Assembly (NCBI RefSeq): GCF_043290135.1
Contig: NW_027464588.1
Coordinates: 4,889,501-4,953,500, forward strand
DNA from: Rhipicephalus microplus
Taxonomy: Eukaryota; Arthropoda; Arachnida; Ixodida; Ixodidae
Direction: 5' to 3'
Length of the DNA: 64,000 nt
Positions 23,711-35,665 of the stretch are shown in pieces. A model generated the notes under the pieces. That model did no database searches and had not been told where the DNA came from. It worked only from the letters and a program-made list of their open reading frames with translations. The position numbers and the translations under genes were made by a program. How positions within the stretch are numbered: the stretch's first letter is position 1; each line of letters begins with the position of its first letter.

Positions 23711-24344
23711 GCGAATCAAGTGATATTTACTGAAATCTCAATCTGTATTCATTGTGCCTAATTACGCATTGCTCATGCTTGGAACCACCAAGTATAAAAC
23801 TCCTAATCACGTTTACTTTTTCGAACTTTCTCGCTTTTATTCCTAAATACCATGTGCCAATATTTCCCTATTCGGCAACTGCTATCGTAAGTTTTGCAAT
23901 AAAGTTCTTTATCGCAATGCACTACACGTTTTTCTATGCGCTGTGCTTTATTGCCTGTTCCACTTATCATAAAAATTCTGCACCTGCCACCTTCCAAGAC
24001 AATCAACATTAGGCGAATCTTGTGAATGAATGGCGAATGCGAATGAATCACGAATGTGAGATAATTGTTTTCTTCAGCGAAATGTATCGAAATGACGCTT
24101 GTAATATGCACAAATCTTGCGCGAACACACGTGCATTGAACAGTCGCGTATAATTTATATAACCAGTTGTATACTACAGCGGATGACACTGAGCTACACT
24201 ATGACCTGAAACCTGTGGGAAGCCTGTTTTATAAATGTCTATATGTAAAATTTATTAATTAAGATAGCCAGAACCGCAACCACAGTTAAGATTTGACCAG
24301 CAGTACGCCTGTTTATGGTCTTTTTCCAAACAGGTGTCGAGACC
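23711..24344. other. Unassigned AT-rich sequence
   Basis: Follows the candidate gene. No further exon could be recognised. AATAAAG at 23899 could serve as a polyadenylation signal. Confidence 0.35.
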
Positions 24345-24530
24345 TGCCATGGTTTTGTGGTAGAACACTTGATCTCAATGCAGAATGCTTGAGTTAGATT
24401 CCTTCTGAACCTCCAATTTTTGTTACTCGAATTCATCGAGTGGCCTCTGTCAATTTCACCTTTTTCAAAATGTCTGACATTAATTTGGCAGTAAAGAACT
24501 GCGAAAAGCAGGAGGTTCATTTCAAATAAA
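24345..24530 (+). mobile_element. Second type of tRNA-derived SINE (diverged)
   Basis: Reads a tRNA-like head with an A box (TTTTGTGGTAGAACACTTGA) and a B box (GAGTTAGATTCC) about 37 bp later. This resembles a common tick SINE head in which the B box is GGGTTCGAGTCC. The body downstream is AT-rich and less certain. Not the Ruka type. Confidence 0.45.
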
Positions 24531-26089
24531 TTTGAATAGTTAAGGTCGAATGGTGGACGTGATCTAATCGACGAATATTTGAATTGGCAGTGCGAGGACG
24601 ATGAATAACACGCACGAAGAGAAGGGTGCGAGACAACGATAACTAGATGTGTGTTGCAAAAATGGAGGAAGCGATGAAGTTGGTGATGTTGCCCACCTCG
24701 TTTTGTTTCGTGTTAAGCCCCACTTTTTTTCCCGACCCATTTATATACTAAACAATACTATACTACGTTGTACTATGCCACTTTATACTATACTACACAA
24801 AACAATGCTATGGTTTACCCACTCAGAGCCTTGTTTGCCACCTGCTTCCTATGAATTTCCATATCCTCGCTGTACTATATTATGCATGGTTAGAGTAAGC
24901 TCGAACAGGCATTTTCTAGAATGTATGAAAAATTATCAATTATTCATTCACTATAGATTTATTTTTAGGATGTATCGGTCACGCATTTCCAGGGTGAGGC
25001 CAAATTAATGAAAAAATTTTTATTTCTATTTTTTGTTGATTCTACTAGCTAATTACTTGCAAGTTAGCTATTCACTTGTTCTAGATTGGTTATATGTTGT
25101 CTCCCCCAAGTATTTAGGTCAGGCCAAAGTCATGCAAGCATTTTCTAGAAAGTGTTGAATATTGATTGACTATTTATTTGATATTGATAGGATACTGTAC
25201 AGGTAATATTTGCTTACATATTTTGTATTTTAGGCCTTGGCTGTGTATTTTCGTCATGCTAACAACACTCTAAGAAGTTCTAGTGTTTTATGGTTCTCAA
25301 TGAATTATTGATAAGCTATTCATACCTTATCGATTGGCCTTTCCTAGGCATCTACGGCAACTGTAGAAGCTGGTTCGAAAATACGCGGTTGCATTGATAC
25401 ATGCCTGTCAAAGCGACATCCAGTTTTTTTTTAGCGATGGATGGGCTGACGGCCAGCATTAAAAACTCGGCCGTTCAACATAGGAGCCATTATATTCACG
25501 AGCCCTTCCTGTCATATTGGCAAGCGAAGCGAGGCGGGGCGTGCTTGGCGAACAAATTTTAGCAGTGGAATTATTTAGTATGACCGCTATTTCATGAAGA
25601 TCAAACAAACAAAAACTATAAGAAACATGTCTGTGTTTTTCTCACCCGCTTCTTCGTCGTATTTGTATTCGGCCTCAGAACACGTATGCAAAGTGTCTAG
25701 TGTGGGATGCAGCATTACGAATATGACTGAGTTAGCAAGTACATGTTTAGTGAGAAAGAGAAAGCGATAGGAAGAAAGATAACTGAGAACTTAAGGGAAG
25801 AAAAGCTGAAAAACACCGAAAAACAGACCCAAAAATGATAAAAATAGCAGCAAGGAGAGAAAAGAATCAAATAAAGAGATATAAAATGAAAATAAAGAGA
25901 CAGAAATGAAACAAAATTAAGCGAGAACTAGAGAAAGAATGGGAATAGGAGAAGATAGAAAGTGCGATAAGAAAATAAAAACAGATAGACTTGTTTATAG
26001 GCAGATGTCTGCTATTAGGCCAACATTTGATCTTTCCAGCAAGAGAGAAAAACTAGCCATTAGTGGCGCAAATCAATTCCCACAAACAC
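24531..26089. other. Unassigned AT-rich spacer with a purine-rich tract
   Basis: No gene recognised. 25745-25985 is strongly A/G-rich on the plus strand, with many GAAA and GAGA words. Short TACTATAC-like repeats occur near 24750-24800. Confidence 0.45.
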
Positions 26090-26400
26090 ACATGACGTTC
26101 CAATGGGACCCCGTAATGGACAGTCATACCTCGACTCCTTTATCACATAGCAATGAAGCAATGGTCCAAAACACTCCAAGACATTCACAACAAATGCCAG
26201 CCTATATGGATGAACGACATCGTCATTTCGTACCAGGGAGGCCACCTAGATGAAGTAAAGAAGACCCTTCAAGCAACGCTCGATACACCAGAAGCCTACA
26301 TACAATGCACCTGACTACGACTGTCACCCATTAAATCAGAATCGATACTGTACCGGTAATCTCGCCAGCGCGTTAGTCATCCATTCTCTCACACAAACTA
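26090..26400 (+). pseudogene. I-type LINE reverse-transcriptase relic
   Basis: One frame starting at 26105 reads GTP, a stop in place of Q, then WTVIPRLLYHIAM, a decayed version of the RT motif GTPQG.V.SP. It continues to WMNDIVIS, the decayed YADD active site, and then LDEVKKTLQATLD. A shifted frame carries RLSPIKSESILYR, equivalent to the SPTKSE block after the catalytic box in tick I-type LINEs. Several stops and one frameshift make it inactive. Confidence 0.62.
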
Positions 26401-26540
26401 CCCATAGCAGCACAAGCCAAAAGTGGGCAACGAATACCTACATTGCCTTGACACGCACTCTCGTCGTCCTTGTCGAAGCCTTCATCAGTGTCTACGAACA
26501 CATACACATCACATACAAATCACAATTACGGTAAAACAAA

Positions 26541-27168
26541 AACACCCTCACCCGTCCAGTGAGTCTCGCGTCGCAGGCGAGGCTTCACCGAGGCCCGCCT
26601 TCTACGCATATGCCACGCTTTTCTAATGAAAATAAAAGGAAGGGGAAGATTAATGTGTGCTTTAACACCAAAAAACGTTCAAAAAGTTTAGCGCGTGAGA
26701 GACGTTTCTTTCAAGAGAAAGAGGAAGACGAGTCCACTTGTGGAAACGCCGGCTCGAGCACGCAACTCCAGTTTACGGCTTTTTCAAAACTTTTATAATC
26801 AGTCACATCAAACAAACCAAAAACGTATCACTCTGGGTAAAAATATAATCTGCAGCAGAAATATTCTGAGCATGTATAGAAAATTGAGACAAGTACACAA
26901 CTTGTAGATATATATTTAGATACCAGTTTTTTTCCTAGCCTGTTTAGCTTGTTAACATAATCAGTGTTATTATTTTCATATTTATGTTCAAAAAAGAAGT
27001 AACATTGTCTTCTACTCTACTCTCTCGTTTTCTCTACCTATATATATGACACTAGCCACTCATTACTTGTGTTCATCGTCGTCTTTTCTGCCCACCAAAT
27101 CCTTCGACACATACAAGTAACGATGACACTAGCCACGCAACCTCCAGGAACCCACCACATGCTCGTGT

Positions 27169-27212
<44 letters not shown>

Positions 27213-28012
27213 GACGCTATGATGAATGGGTGACGTGGTCTGCCTCATACGCCATGTTTATTCCATTGTCACTTCTTCCTTCACTCCTTCTACCAACCAT
27301 CGCTACCTTCATACGTCACATGATTCCCCCTCCCCCCGAAAGAATGCGCGAGCTACAAACTATGAAGCATGAACAAGTGGTGTCTCATCATAGGAAAAAA
27401 TACCACAAAATAGAGTAGTTCCATGTAACTCGGCAGTTCTATGCACTTGCACAAAAATCTTCACAGGGAAGGCAGTCCAGTGACATCTAGGAGACCTCAG
27501 GTGGGCGAGGTTGGCTGTTGCGTTCTAGATGGCATAACCACACCCTTGACATCTGCACTGATGATGATACGACTTGAGGTCTTGTGAGGAACGAACAAGG
27601 CCTGAAGTCTGTGTAGCATTGGATTAACGGATGTCTTTGGCATCGAATCCAGCGCCGTCGTGGCAACAGACGCGTTGCTTCTAGTCGGCGTGCGTGAGAG
27701 CCAAGGCTGATGGGAGGAAGTCTTTTTTTCTCCGTTGTGTGCGTGGTACCTTCATGCCTTTTTCGAAACTTTCCGTGGCGTTCTCTCCGTTTGTTGGATC
27801 GCAGACACGGCCTTGAGAACTGGTGCAGAAAATTTTGCCGACGTTGCTTTCTGCGATGATGGCTTAGGCATTGACTTTGTCTTTGCACCTTTAATTGCTG
27901 TTGTCTCTTATGACCTTCAAGCCACATGTGTATCCGTGAGAAGGTTTCACTTGATCGCTGTTCTTGTTCGAGTAGCCATTCTAGTTCCTGGGCTTCGTGG
28001 AGTTGCCTGGTA
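26541..28012. other. Unassigned sequence with an (AT)n tract
   Basis: No supported gene. 27171-27212 is a pure (AT)n microsatellite. 27487-27927 has long open frames on both strands without a recognisable domain, possibly a repeat of unknown type truncated at 28012. Confidence 0.4.
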
Positions 28013-28767
28013 CCTACCTTACTGGGTGGACACGTTGTTTCTGCATGTGGGCACCACGGACATCCTAAAGATTAGCTCTTCAAGATCACTGGATTCGTTG
28101 AGGGAGGCATTGAAACGAATGAGGCAGATGCGCCCGAACATCAAGACACTGCATCTTAGTCTGCCACTACCTCTCGCACCCAATCGCCGACGGCGGGACT
28201 CGAACTGGCGATCAATGAATCGGTTTGATATGGAGGTACAACGATTCGCAGAGAGGCCCACCGTCTCTGCCACTACGGGTTCTTAACAGCAGGCGTCTAT
28301 TACAACAAACATGGTTTTTCAACACTCCCACTGCGCCGCTTCCTGGCTGCTGACGGCTTACATGCAAGCTTCGAGGTAGTCGCGCTGCTGGCACAGCACA
28401 CGGGGGTGCAGCTGCGATGGACGTCGGCGGCATGGAGATCGGCGGCAATCGCTTGCACGGATCACTCCAGTGCCAAGCCCCCTCAAAAACAAGGAGCCGA
28501 GCGACACACAGAGTCATCCAGGGCCCCAGCAGTGACGATGTCACCACTACCACCAGCGAGGCCAGCGAGTCCCACCAGTGAGTCAGAGATCGGCGGCAAC
28601 GGCTTGCACGGCAAACTCCAGTGCCAAACGCACTCAACAACAGGGAGCCGAGGGACACAAAGAGTCATCCAGGGTCCCAGGAGTGACGACGTCGCCACTC
28701 CCACCAGCGAGGCCTTACAACACCAGGCGGAAGAATGCGGCGAAGACTAAGGCGGTGGCTTCCAAAT
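28013..28767 (+). pseudogene. SGNH-hydrolase-like frame, copy A (5'-truncated)
   Basis: From 28013 the sequence matches 32733-32957 closely, so the homology start is a real boundary. The first frame contains LFLHVGTTDILK, equivalent to the SGNH block III (G.N/T.D), and the RRRRDSNWRSMNRF region. After a frameshift near 28255 another frame continues with HRLCHYGFLTAG and FLAADGLHASF, whose D..H pair fits block V with the catalytic Asp and His. The N-terminal block with the nucleophile Ser is missing here. The C-terminal part is a 151-bp tandem repeat. It ends about 40 bp before the Penelope-like ORF, which suggests it may be that element's first ORF (inference). Confidence 0.6.
28437..28738. 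repeat. 151-bp tandem repeat in the SGNH-like frame
   Basis: GATCGGCGGCAA starts at 28437 and again at 28588, giving a 151-bp period over nearly two units. The shared blocks include TCCAGTGCCAA and GAGTCATCCAGGG. 151 is not a multiple of three, so the two units are read in different frames. Confidence 0.8.
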
Positions 28768-28805
28768 GACACGGGGAAACAAAAGGTACGGGCAGTCTTA
28801 AACAT

Positions 28806-31800
28806 GCATGGTCCCATTTATTTCTATCGATTAGGAAAATCATTGAAAAACGGGTGCAATACGAAAAACACGCGGGACAACTAACCAAATATACATCTCA
28901 CGAAATTGCACCTAAGGGCCTCCGCCTAGCCTGCAACCCCTCAATGTCTACACTAAAGGAAGCAGAAAGGAATAAGTGGGAAAAATATTACTGGAAGCGT
29001 CCTTGCAACCGACTCGGGTCATTGAGGACCATAGTGAGAGTAAGGCCACCTAATACAGTGTCAAGGAGGCCACGCAAAAATTATTATCTAATCTCGGAGA
29101 GCATGAGGCAAGAGAAGTGGAAAGATATGAACTAAAAAATAGGGGCAAAATTTCAGTAGTAAAAGATAGAAAATTCAATCGGGACTGCAGAAGCTCCACT
29201 GCTCTGCAACAGGAAAGTAGGAATGAGGCCGTACAAGAACGCGAGGGACCACCCGTACCACAACCTAACTTTGAGGAGAAAAATGGGAACTCGAAACTAC
29301 AGTGCAATCCTAATCAAAACACCCTTACTCTCGAATATGACGCTGACACTCCCGTGCCACGTGATAGCCAAGAGCAGCCAAAAACTTATGAGAAAAATGT
29401 CCTCAATCTGTCCAGCACAACGCTCACACCCGCTCAGCTTCAACTTTTGTCGAGAGGCTTAACCTTTTGTCCATCATCTGGTAGATTCAATGAATTTGAA
29501 CTGTACCAAGACCTCGATAACTTTGCACGTAATCTCCGCCTCCGCGAATACTTTCATGATCGCAAGGACTGTACGGACGAGAATAGATTGATTGGTGGTG
29601 ACAAATCTTGGTGTCCAGGTGAGCAGAGGGACAAACACCTCGATATGTATATATCAGCAGTTCAAAAAGATATCATCACAGCATATGAAAAAAATCGACT
29701 ATTTTGAAACAACATATCAAAGTCAGAACGAAGGGCACTCGATGAACTACGAAAAAACACTGAAATTACCATCAAACCGGCTGATAAAGGGGGCTGCATA
29801 GTATTTATAAACACGTCGGACTACTTAAAGGAAGGGGAACAACAACTATCAGACACAAAATTCTACAAAGAACTTTCAACAGACCCGACTCCCGAATTTG
29901 AAAGGGAGATAAAAGTAACGCTAATTAATTTCTACCGGGACGAGAAAATTACCGGCAAAATGCTAAAAGCAATGTTACCGGCCCATTCTGTTCCCGGTCG
30001 ATTCTATTTGCTCCCCAAAATACACAAGGCAGGCAATCCGGGACGTCTGATAGTATCCAGTAACAGCACATTAACAGAAAATGTATCAGAATCCATCAGT
30101 TCCTTAATAAAAACAACCCCCCAAAGTTTCCATATTACCCAAAGGACACAAATCACTTCATCTGCGAAACTTCAAGACTCGATATCCCAGGCGGTGGTCT
30201 TCTGGTGACCATGGACGTCTGTTCACTGTATACCAACATACCCCACCATGACGGAATAGCGGCTGTGGTTTCTACATATGTAAAATCTGACTCATCAACG
30301 AGTGTAAGTGGCGAGGTACTGTTTACACTTCTTGAACTTTTACTAAATTATAACCATTTTGAGTTCAATGGCAAGCATTTCCTTCAGGTCAGTGGCACTG
30401 CAATGGGCACGAAAATGGCCCCAAATTTTGCGAGCACTTTTATGGCTTCACTTGAAATCCCATTCATTGAGCGACGCACCTTGAAACCTTTCTACTACAG
30501 AAGATACTTAGACGATATTTTTATGATATGGAACCACGATGAGGGAAGTCTTTTCCGCTTCATAGATAATTTTAACAAGTGCCACCCGTCAACCAAATTC
30601 ACGCACAAAATTTTCGAAACTAGCATTAACTTCTTGGACGTCACTGTAACGGTCAAAAATGACTGCTTGTCAACAAACCTTTACAAAAAGCCTACAGACC
30701 GTCAAATGTACCTACCTTTCAACAGAAGCCACCCAAAGCATTGCAAAACGAGTATTCCATATTCTCAGGCCTACCAGTACCGAAGAATATGCACCGATAT
30801 GCGGGAATTTGACAGACACGCAGAACACCTAAAGCATTCCTTATTGAAACAAAAATATCCGGAAGACATTATTGACGATGCATTACTACCTGCTCGCAAC
30901 GTGAACAGGAACGATATAGTAAGGGACCAAACAGAGTATCTAAAACGACTTCCCAAACGAACCTTGTACTAACATCAGCGCCACGAATCAACAACATACT
31001 TTCCCGCCATTTCAACATAATCAGGCAAAGCAAACGACTAACTTCTATTTTCGTGAAGCCACCTCACGTGGTGTACCGCAGGGATAAAAATCTGAAGGAC
31101 ATTCTTGTCAGAGCAAAAACAAACACCCCCAAAATTCAATCAGGGTACCATCCCTGCGGAAAAGCTCGATGCAAGGTATGCCCACGGATGGTCACAACAC
31201 GTGAATCCTAAGCGAACTTCTCGGATTTCAAATTCTGCGTAACTGAAAGCCCTAATTGTGACTCCAGTAACGTAATATACATGCTATATTGCAACATCTG
31301 CGGACAAGAATATATCGGTCAAACAGACACGCTATTTCGACTACGGTTCAATAATCACCGGTACCACGCCACTTCACCAGAAGCTACCTTTATCTAGACA
31401 TCTGCGTCTGCCAAACTACAGTTTTGAAAATATCAGCGTAACTCTTTTGCAGTCCAGTTTCTCAAACAGGCGCGAGCGCGAACAGCGGGAGTGAGTGAGT
31501 AAAAACTTTATTGAACATGTCCGGCGTCATTGAGCGGGGTGGGGCTACAAGCACCCCGGCCTAGGTGACGGCCTCGAGTCCTTGGACCCGGGCGGCATCC
31601 TGGGCTTGCCGGACGGCCCACAGTTGATCGGCAAGGTCGTGGCTGCGCAGAGCCGCCTCCCATCGCGCCTCGCGGTTCGAGACTGCCATGTCTACCGGGT
31701 TCGTAGGGGACTGCTGCGCGTTACCGGTGCACTTCCACAGCATGTGCTGCGGGAGGCATATTTTATTTTCAAATTTCAAACATTAGTAGCCGGCAACAAC

Positions 31801-31866
31801 GAGGACCGCGGAAGACTCTCTTGCCTCCGAGAAGTAAGCCAGAAGGAAATTGGTGACAAAGATTGA
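28806..31866 (+). pseudogene. Penelope-like element polyprotein: RT plus GIY-YIG endonuclease, broken
   Basis: The N-terminal part reads RKIIEKRVQYEKHAGQLTKY and APKGLRLAC, and the next frame LSSTTLTPAQLQLLSRGL, FCPSSGRFNEFELY and NFARNLRLREYFHD. The RT follows: FYLLPKIHK and GRLIVSS (29999-30058), VTMDVCSLYTNIPH, GTAMGTKMAPNFA and the active site YRRYLDDIF (30497-30523). A cysteine cluster CGKARCKVC (31150-31176) precedes the GIY-YIG nuclease VIYMLYCNICGQEYIGQT (31270-31323). Frame changes occur near 29110, 29710, 30205 and 30970, there is a TAA near 31210, and a LINE tail splits the last 40 codons at 31492-31748. These motifs together are diagnostic of Penelope-like elements. Inactive as it stands. 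Confidence 0.88.
31492..31748 (-). mobile_element. I-type LINE 3' tail inserted in the Penelope-like element
   Basis: On the minus strand it reads the C-terminal codons of a LINE protein (SNREARWEAALRS..., ending GLEAVT) and a short 3' UTR ending AATAAAGTTTTTACTCACTC. Seven bases, GCGGGAG, flank it on both sides (31485-31491 and 31749-31755), a target-site duplication. Removing the insert restores an uninterrupted frame from ...REQRE into ...YFIFKFQTL of the host element. Confidence 0.85.
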
Positions 31867-32460
31867 TAGCTGGAGAGCATGCTTGTTTTTTCTGGCTTAC
31901 TCGTACGTGTACACTGTCCTTTCTTGTTTTTTTTTCTTCTTTTTTCTCACATGCACATACAAAGTCTTTATGTTCGCCTACCACTTGACGACCATTGAAG
32001 GGAAGCGGACGAATATGAAAGGTAAAGAGCTGACCGACCCATTAAGGGGAAACCCTTTCCTTACGCACGCTATCACGGACTCCTCCCGCCACCGCGGCGA
32101 CAATCTTGGGCGGCCCGACACGCGTCGAAAACTGACCAGCACAGGACAAGTACCGTATGTGGACGTACACGGACATTTGGTTTCGTTCTCAGTGTTGACA
32201 GTGGTTCTTCCTCTTTTTTACTTTCATTTTTTCTTTTTCTTTCTTTTTTTTCCTTTTTCTCTTTTTGTCATTTTTCTTCTTTCTTCTTTCTTTCTTTCTT
32301 TTTTTTAGTTTTCTCTCACTCTCGCAAGCATTTTTCAAGGTGAGAAGGACGCGGCAGCAACAAAGTTTGGAAGTTCATGTTCGTATAACTCATCCCCTCA
32401 TGAAGGGAGGACCCCTCCCGAAACTGTTGGGAAATAAACATATTTATCCTTGATTACAAC
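31867..32460 (+). other. 3' untranslated region of the Penelope-like element (probable)
   Basis: Follows the end of the GIY-YIG frame. Contains a pyrimidine-rich tract (32215-32310, many TTTC words) and no other gene. The 3' boundary is uncertain; it probably ends shortly before the SGNH-like ORF at 32537. No hammerhead ribozyme core was found. Confidence 0.45.
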
Positions 32461-32536
32461 GCTCCCGTTTTGCCATATCCCATACCTTCACGAAGACTAA
32501 CTGGCCCATTAAATTATTATTCCCACTGACTGAACC

Positions 32537-32965
32537 ATGGCTTCCAGTACAACATCAACGGAGCGTTTGTCGCGGAGATATCCAAATTACCCTACGAAGT
32601 GTGCCGTCATCGGGGACTCAATCATGCGATACGTCCACACGCACTTCAGCCCGAACGGCTCAAAGACGCCGTGCTTCATCTCTTATGGCGGTGCTATGTT
32701 TTCGGATATTTCAGCACTGCTTGAGTACTTATCTTACCGGGTGGACACGTTGTTTCTGCATGTGGGCACCTCGGACATCCTGAAGACAAGCTCTTCAAGA
32801 TCACTAGATTCATTGGGGGAGGCATTGAAACGAATGAGGCAGATGCACCCGAACATCGAGACGCTGCATCTTAGTCTGCCACTACCTCGTGCACCCAATC
32901 GCCGACGACGGGACTCGAACTGGCAATCAATGAATCGGTTTATTATGGATGTAGCGAAAGAGTAA
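32537..32965 (+). pseudogene. SGNH-hydrolase-like frame, copy B (3'-truncated)
   Basis: The ATG at 32537 (CCATGG context) opens a 142-residue frame. Residues 24-31 read VIGDSIMR, the GDS block I with the nucleophile Ser. Residues about 72-81 read LFLHVGTSDI, block III, and PNRRRRDSNWQSMNRF follows. The homology with copy A ends at about 32957, and the frame then runs into unrelated DNA, so the block V Asp/His is missing. Copies A and B are therefore complementary halves of one family and overlap by about 225 bp. The function of the ancestral protein may be ester hydrolysis; ORF1 proteins of CR1 LINEs carry a comparable esterase domain. Confidence 0.62.
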
Positions 32966-33137
32966 GACGGGACGGCGGCCAACGTGGGCCTGTAGTTCTC
33001 TCGCCACTTTATTCCACCCCTCAAACGGAGCCGCGGTGGCTGTCCACGTCCGACACAACAAGTGCGCTAGCCTGTTCTGATCCTCGCGCAGCTCGAGCTA
33101 GCATCAGCTGCGCGAGAGGCGTGGCGTGGTGATTGAG

Positions 33138-35665
33138 AAATGATGATGGTGATGATGGCACTACAACACAAACCCAAAAGTTGGTGGGATGAGGAAGTTA
33201 AGATATCCATAGCAAAACGTCAGGAAGATTCAAGGAAACACGGACATGCTAAGCAGCGGGATAAACCGACAGATGATGTTGAAAGAAAATGGGAAACCTT
33301 TCTAAGCTGTAGAAAGGATGCATCCCTTCTGATCAATGAAAAGATTAGAAGAAAGGTAGCTCAGTGGCTGGCAGAAGTACATAAAAAAAATAGAAAGGCA
33401 GCTGCGAAATTTTGAAACAATTTAAACTCCTTAAGAAATGATACGAGCCTAGAGCAGAGGTTTATAACTACAGCCCAAGGTGCTAGGCTAGAAGGGGACG
33501 AAGCTATTGAATATATAGAAAGAAGGGTGACAGAAAAATTTCAACAAAGAATTAAGTGCTTATGCACCACAATAGACAAGGACGAACCAAGTGGTGCAAT
33601 GGCTTTATTTTCACAACGTGAGTGGGAAAGGGCTGAGAAAAGGGTTCCTAGTAGTACATCAACAGGTCCAGATGGCATTCCAATTATGCTGATAAAGACA
33701 TTAGGTCCGAAGTCTAAGCAGGCGTTGAGAGAGGCAGTGAGCAAACTAATAATCGATGGTGAACTTCCCGATGGATGGAAACTTAGCAGGATGAGCATGA
33801 TCTATAAAGAAGAGGGGGACAAAGCTGACATAAACGACTATCGTCCCATAACAGTTACATCACTGGTCTACAGGCTGGCGATGCTGATTATAAAGGAAAG
33901 ACTGCAGGCATAGATAGAGGATGAGGGGGTGCTGGCGGAACTGCAGATAGGGTTTCGGAAACACAGGAGGCTGGAATACAATCTGTTCTCACTAACGCAG
34001 TGCATAGAAATAGCAGAAAAGGAACACAGGACCCTGTGGCTAGCATTTTTGGATATCAAGGGAGCGTACGATAGCGTGGTTCAAGAGGAAATGGGGGGAA
34101 TACTGGACGCACTAGGCGTGGAACATGTAGTCACTAATTTTTTAAAGGATATCTATAAAGGTAACAAGGTAGTTATGAAGTGGGAAAAACAGGTATCCAA
34201 GCCTGCAGAGTTAAAACGGGGGCTTAGGCAGGGGTGTCCCCTGTCACCCTTATTATTCATGATGTACCTACAAGAATTAGAGGCCAAATTAGAGGGAAGT
34301 GGACTGGGCTTCAACCTCTCTTTAGTCAAACAAGGAAAACTCATTGATCAGGTACTACCAGCATTAATGTACGCAGATAATATAGTGCTAATGGCCAACA
34401 ACAATGAAGATTTGCAGAGATTGATGGACATCTGTGGTAATGAGGGAGACAGGTTAAATTTCAGATTCAGTAAGGAAAAATCAGCAGTCATGATTTTCAA
34501 TGATAGCGAAGGTAGTGAGCTTAGAATACAGGAGGTCACGCTAGAGATAACAGATAAATACAAATATCTGGGCGTATGGATAAGCAATGGGACCGAGTAC
34601 CTGAGGGAACCCGAAATATACTTGACGACGAAAGGTAACAGGAATGCAGCAGTGATGAGAAATAGAATACTGTGGAATTACAATAGGTATGATGTTGTGA
34701 GAGGAATATGGAAAGGGGACATGGTTCCTGGGCTGACGTTCGGCAATGCGGTCTTGTGCATGAGATCAGAAGTTCAAGCAAGATTAGAAACTAAGCAACG
34801 TGGAATAGGTAGGCTTGCTTTAGGAGCTCACGGGAATACACCAAATCAGGGAGTACAAGGTGATATGGGATGGACATCATTTGAGGGCAGGGAAGCTAGC
34901 AGCAAGATAAAATTTGAGAAGCGATTGAGAGAAATGGGGGAGGAGCGTTGGGCTAGGAAGGTTTTCAGCTACTTGTACATGAAGAATGTCGATACAAAAT
35001 GGAGGAAGCGAACCAGGAAATTGACTGGTAAATACTTAGAAAACAGCAAGTGGCCAAACCAAAAAAAAACTATCGGTTAAGAAGAAAGTGAAGGAAACGG
35101 AGACTGACATGTGGAGAATGGGCATGATTAAGTAGTTCGCACTAGAGATCTATCGAACTTTTAATCAGGAAATTACCAAGGAAAGGATCTATGAAAGTAC
35201 TCGGGGTAGTTCTCTACTGTTTGACGCCAGGACGGGAGTGTTGCGAACCAAGACATATCGGGCCAAATACGAAGGGATAGACACAGTATGCAGTACGTGT
35301 GGAGAGGAAGAAGAAACTGCCTAACACTTGATAATGTTCTGCAAAGGCTTTCACCCTATAGTTCAGGTTGATGGCGCAGAGTTTTTCAAGGCACTGGGGT
35401 TTAGCGACAGTGAGGGCAAAATATACTTTAAGAGGTTAGAATTAACTAGAAGGAGGTTATCTGATTGGCGGCTAAATTCAAAGCACGAGTGAAAATTCAA
35501 CCTTTCGCTGCAAAGTACGAATCCTCAACCTCGCATTTATAGAAAAAAAATAAATCTAGTTTTTCGTTCATTAACTACTACGGCTTAATGGTGCTAGCCA
35601 CCGCCCGAACTAACGGGTAGAGCTAAATCCATTCATCCATCCATCCATCCATTCATCCATATAGC
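33138..35665 (+). mobile_element. Non-LTR retrotransposon (LINE), 5'-truncated, few lesions
   Basis: The copy has no endonuclease domain, begins within or near a (ATG)-rich stretch at 33138, and ends with a (CATC)n tail at 35632-35662. A short microsatellite tail without poly-A is typical of RTE-like elements, but the clade was not settled. It lies 180 bp after the SGNH-like copy B. Confidence 0.8.
33140..35492 (+). pseudogene. LINE reverse transcriptase with C-terminal zinc-finger motif
   Basis: A single frame runs from 33140 with stops only at 33413 (TGA) and 33911 (TAG). A shift at an A9 run near 35060 moves it to another frame that ends at 35492 after two further stops. The order is: KSWWDEEVK linker, then RT motifs GPDGIP, YRPI, FLDIKGAYDSV, GLRQGCPLSPLLF and the active site YADNIVLMA (usually YADDI, here D to N), KYLGVWI, and finally CSTCGEEEETA-stop-HLIMFC, a C-x2-C...H...C finger. 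The Asp-to-Asn change in the catalytic box would abolish activity in known RTs. The few lesions indicate a moderately young copy. Confidence 0.85.

Noticed and set aside
31867..32540. Possible hammerhead ribozyme of the Penelope-like element
   Set aside because: Penelope-like elements often carry such ribozymes, but I could not find CTGATGA with a matching GAAA core and stems. Fragments such as CGAAAACTGACC do not fold as required.
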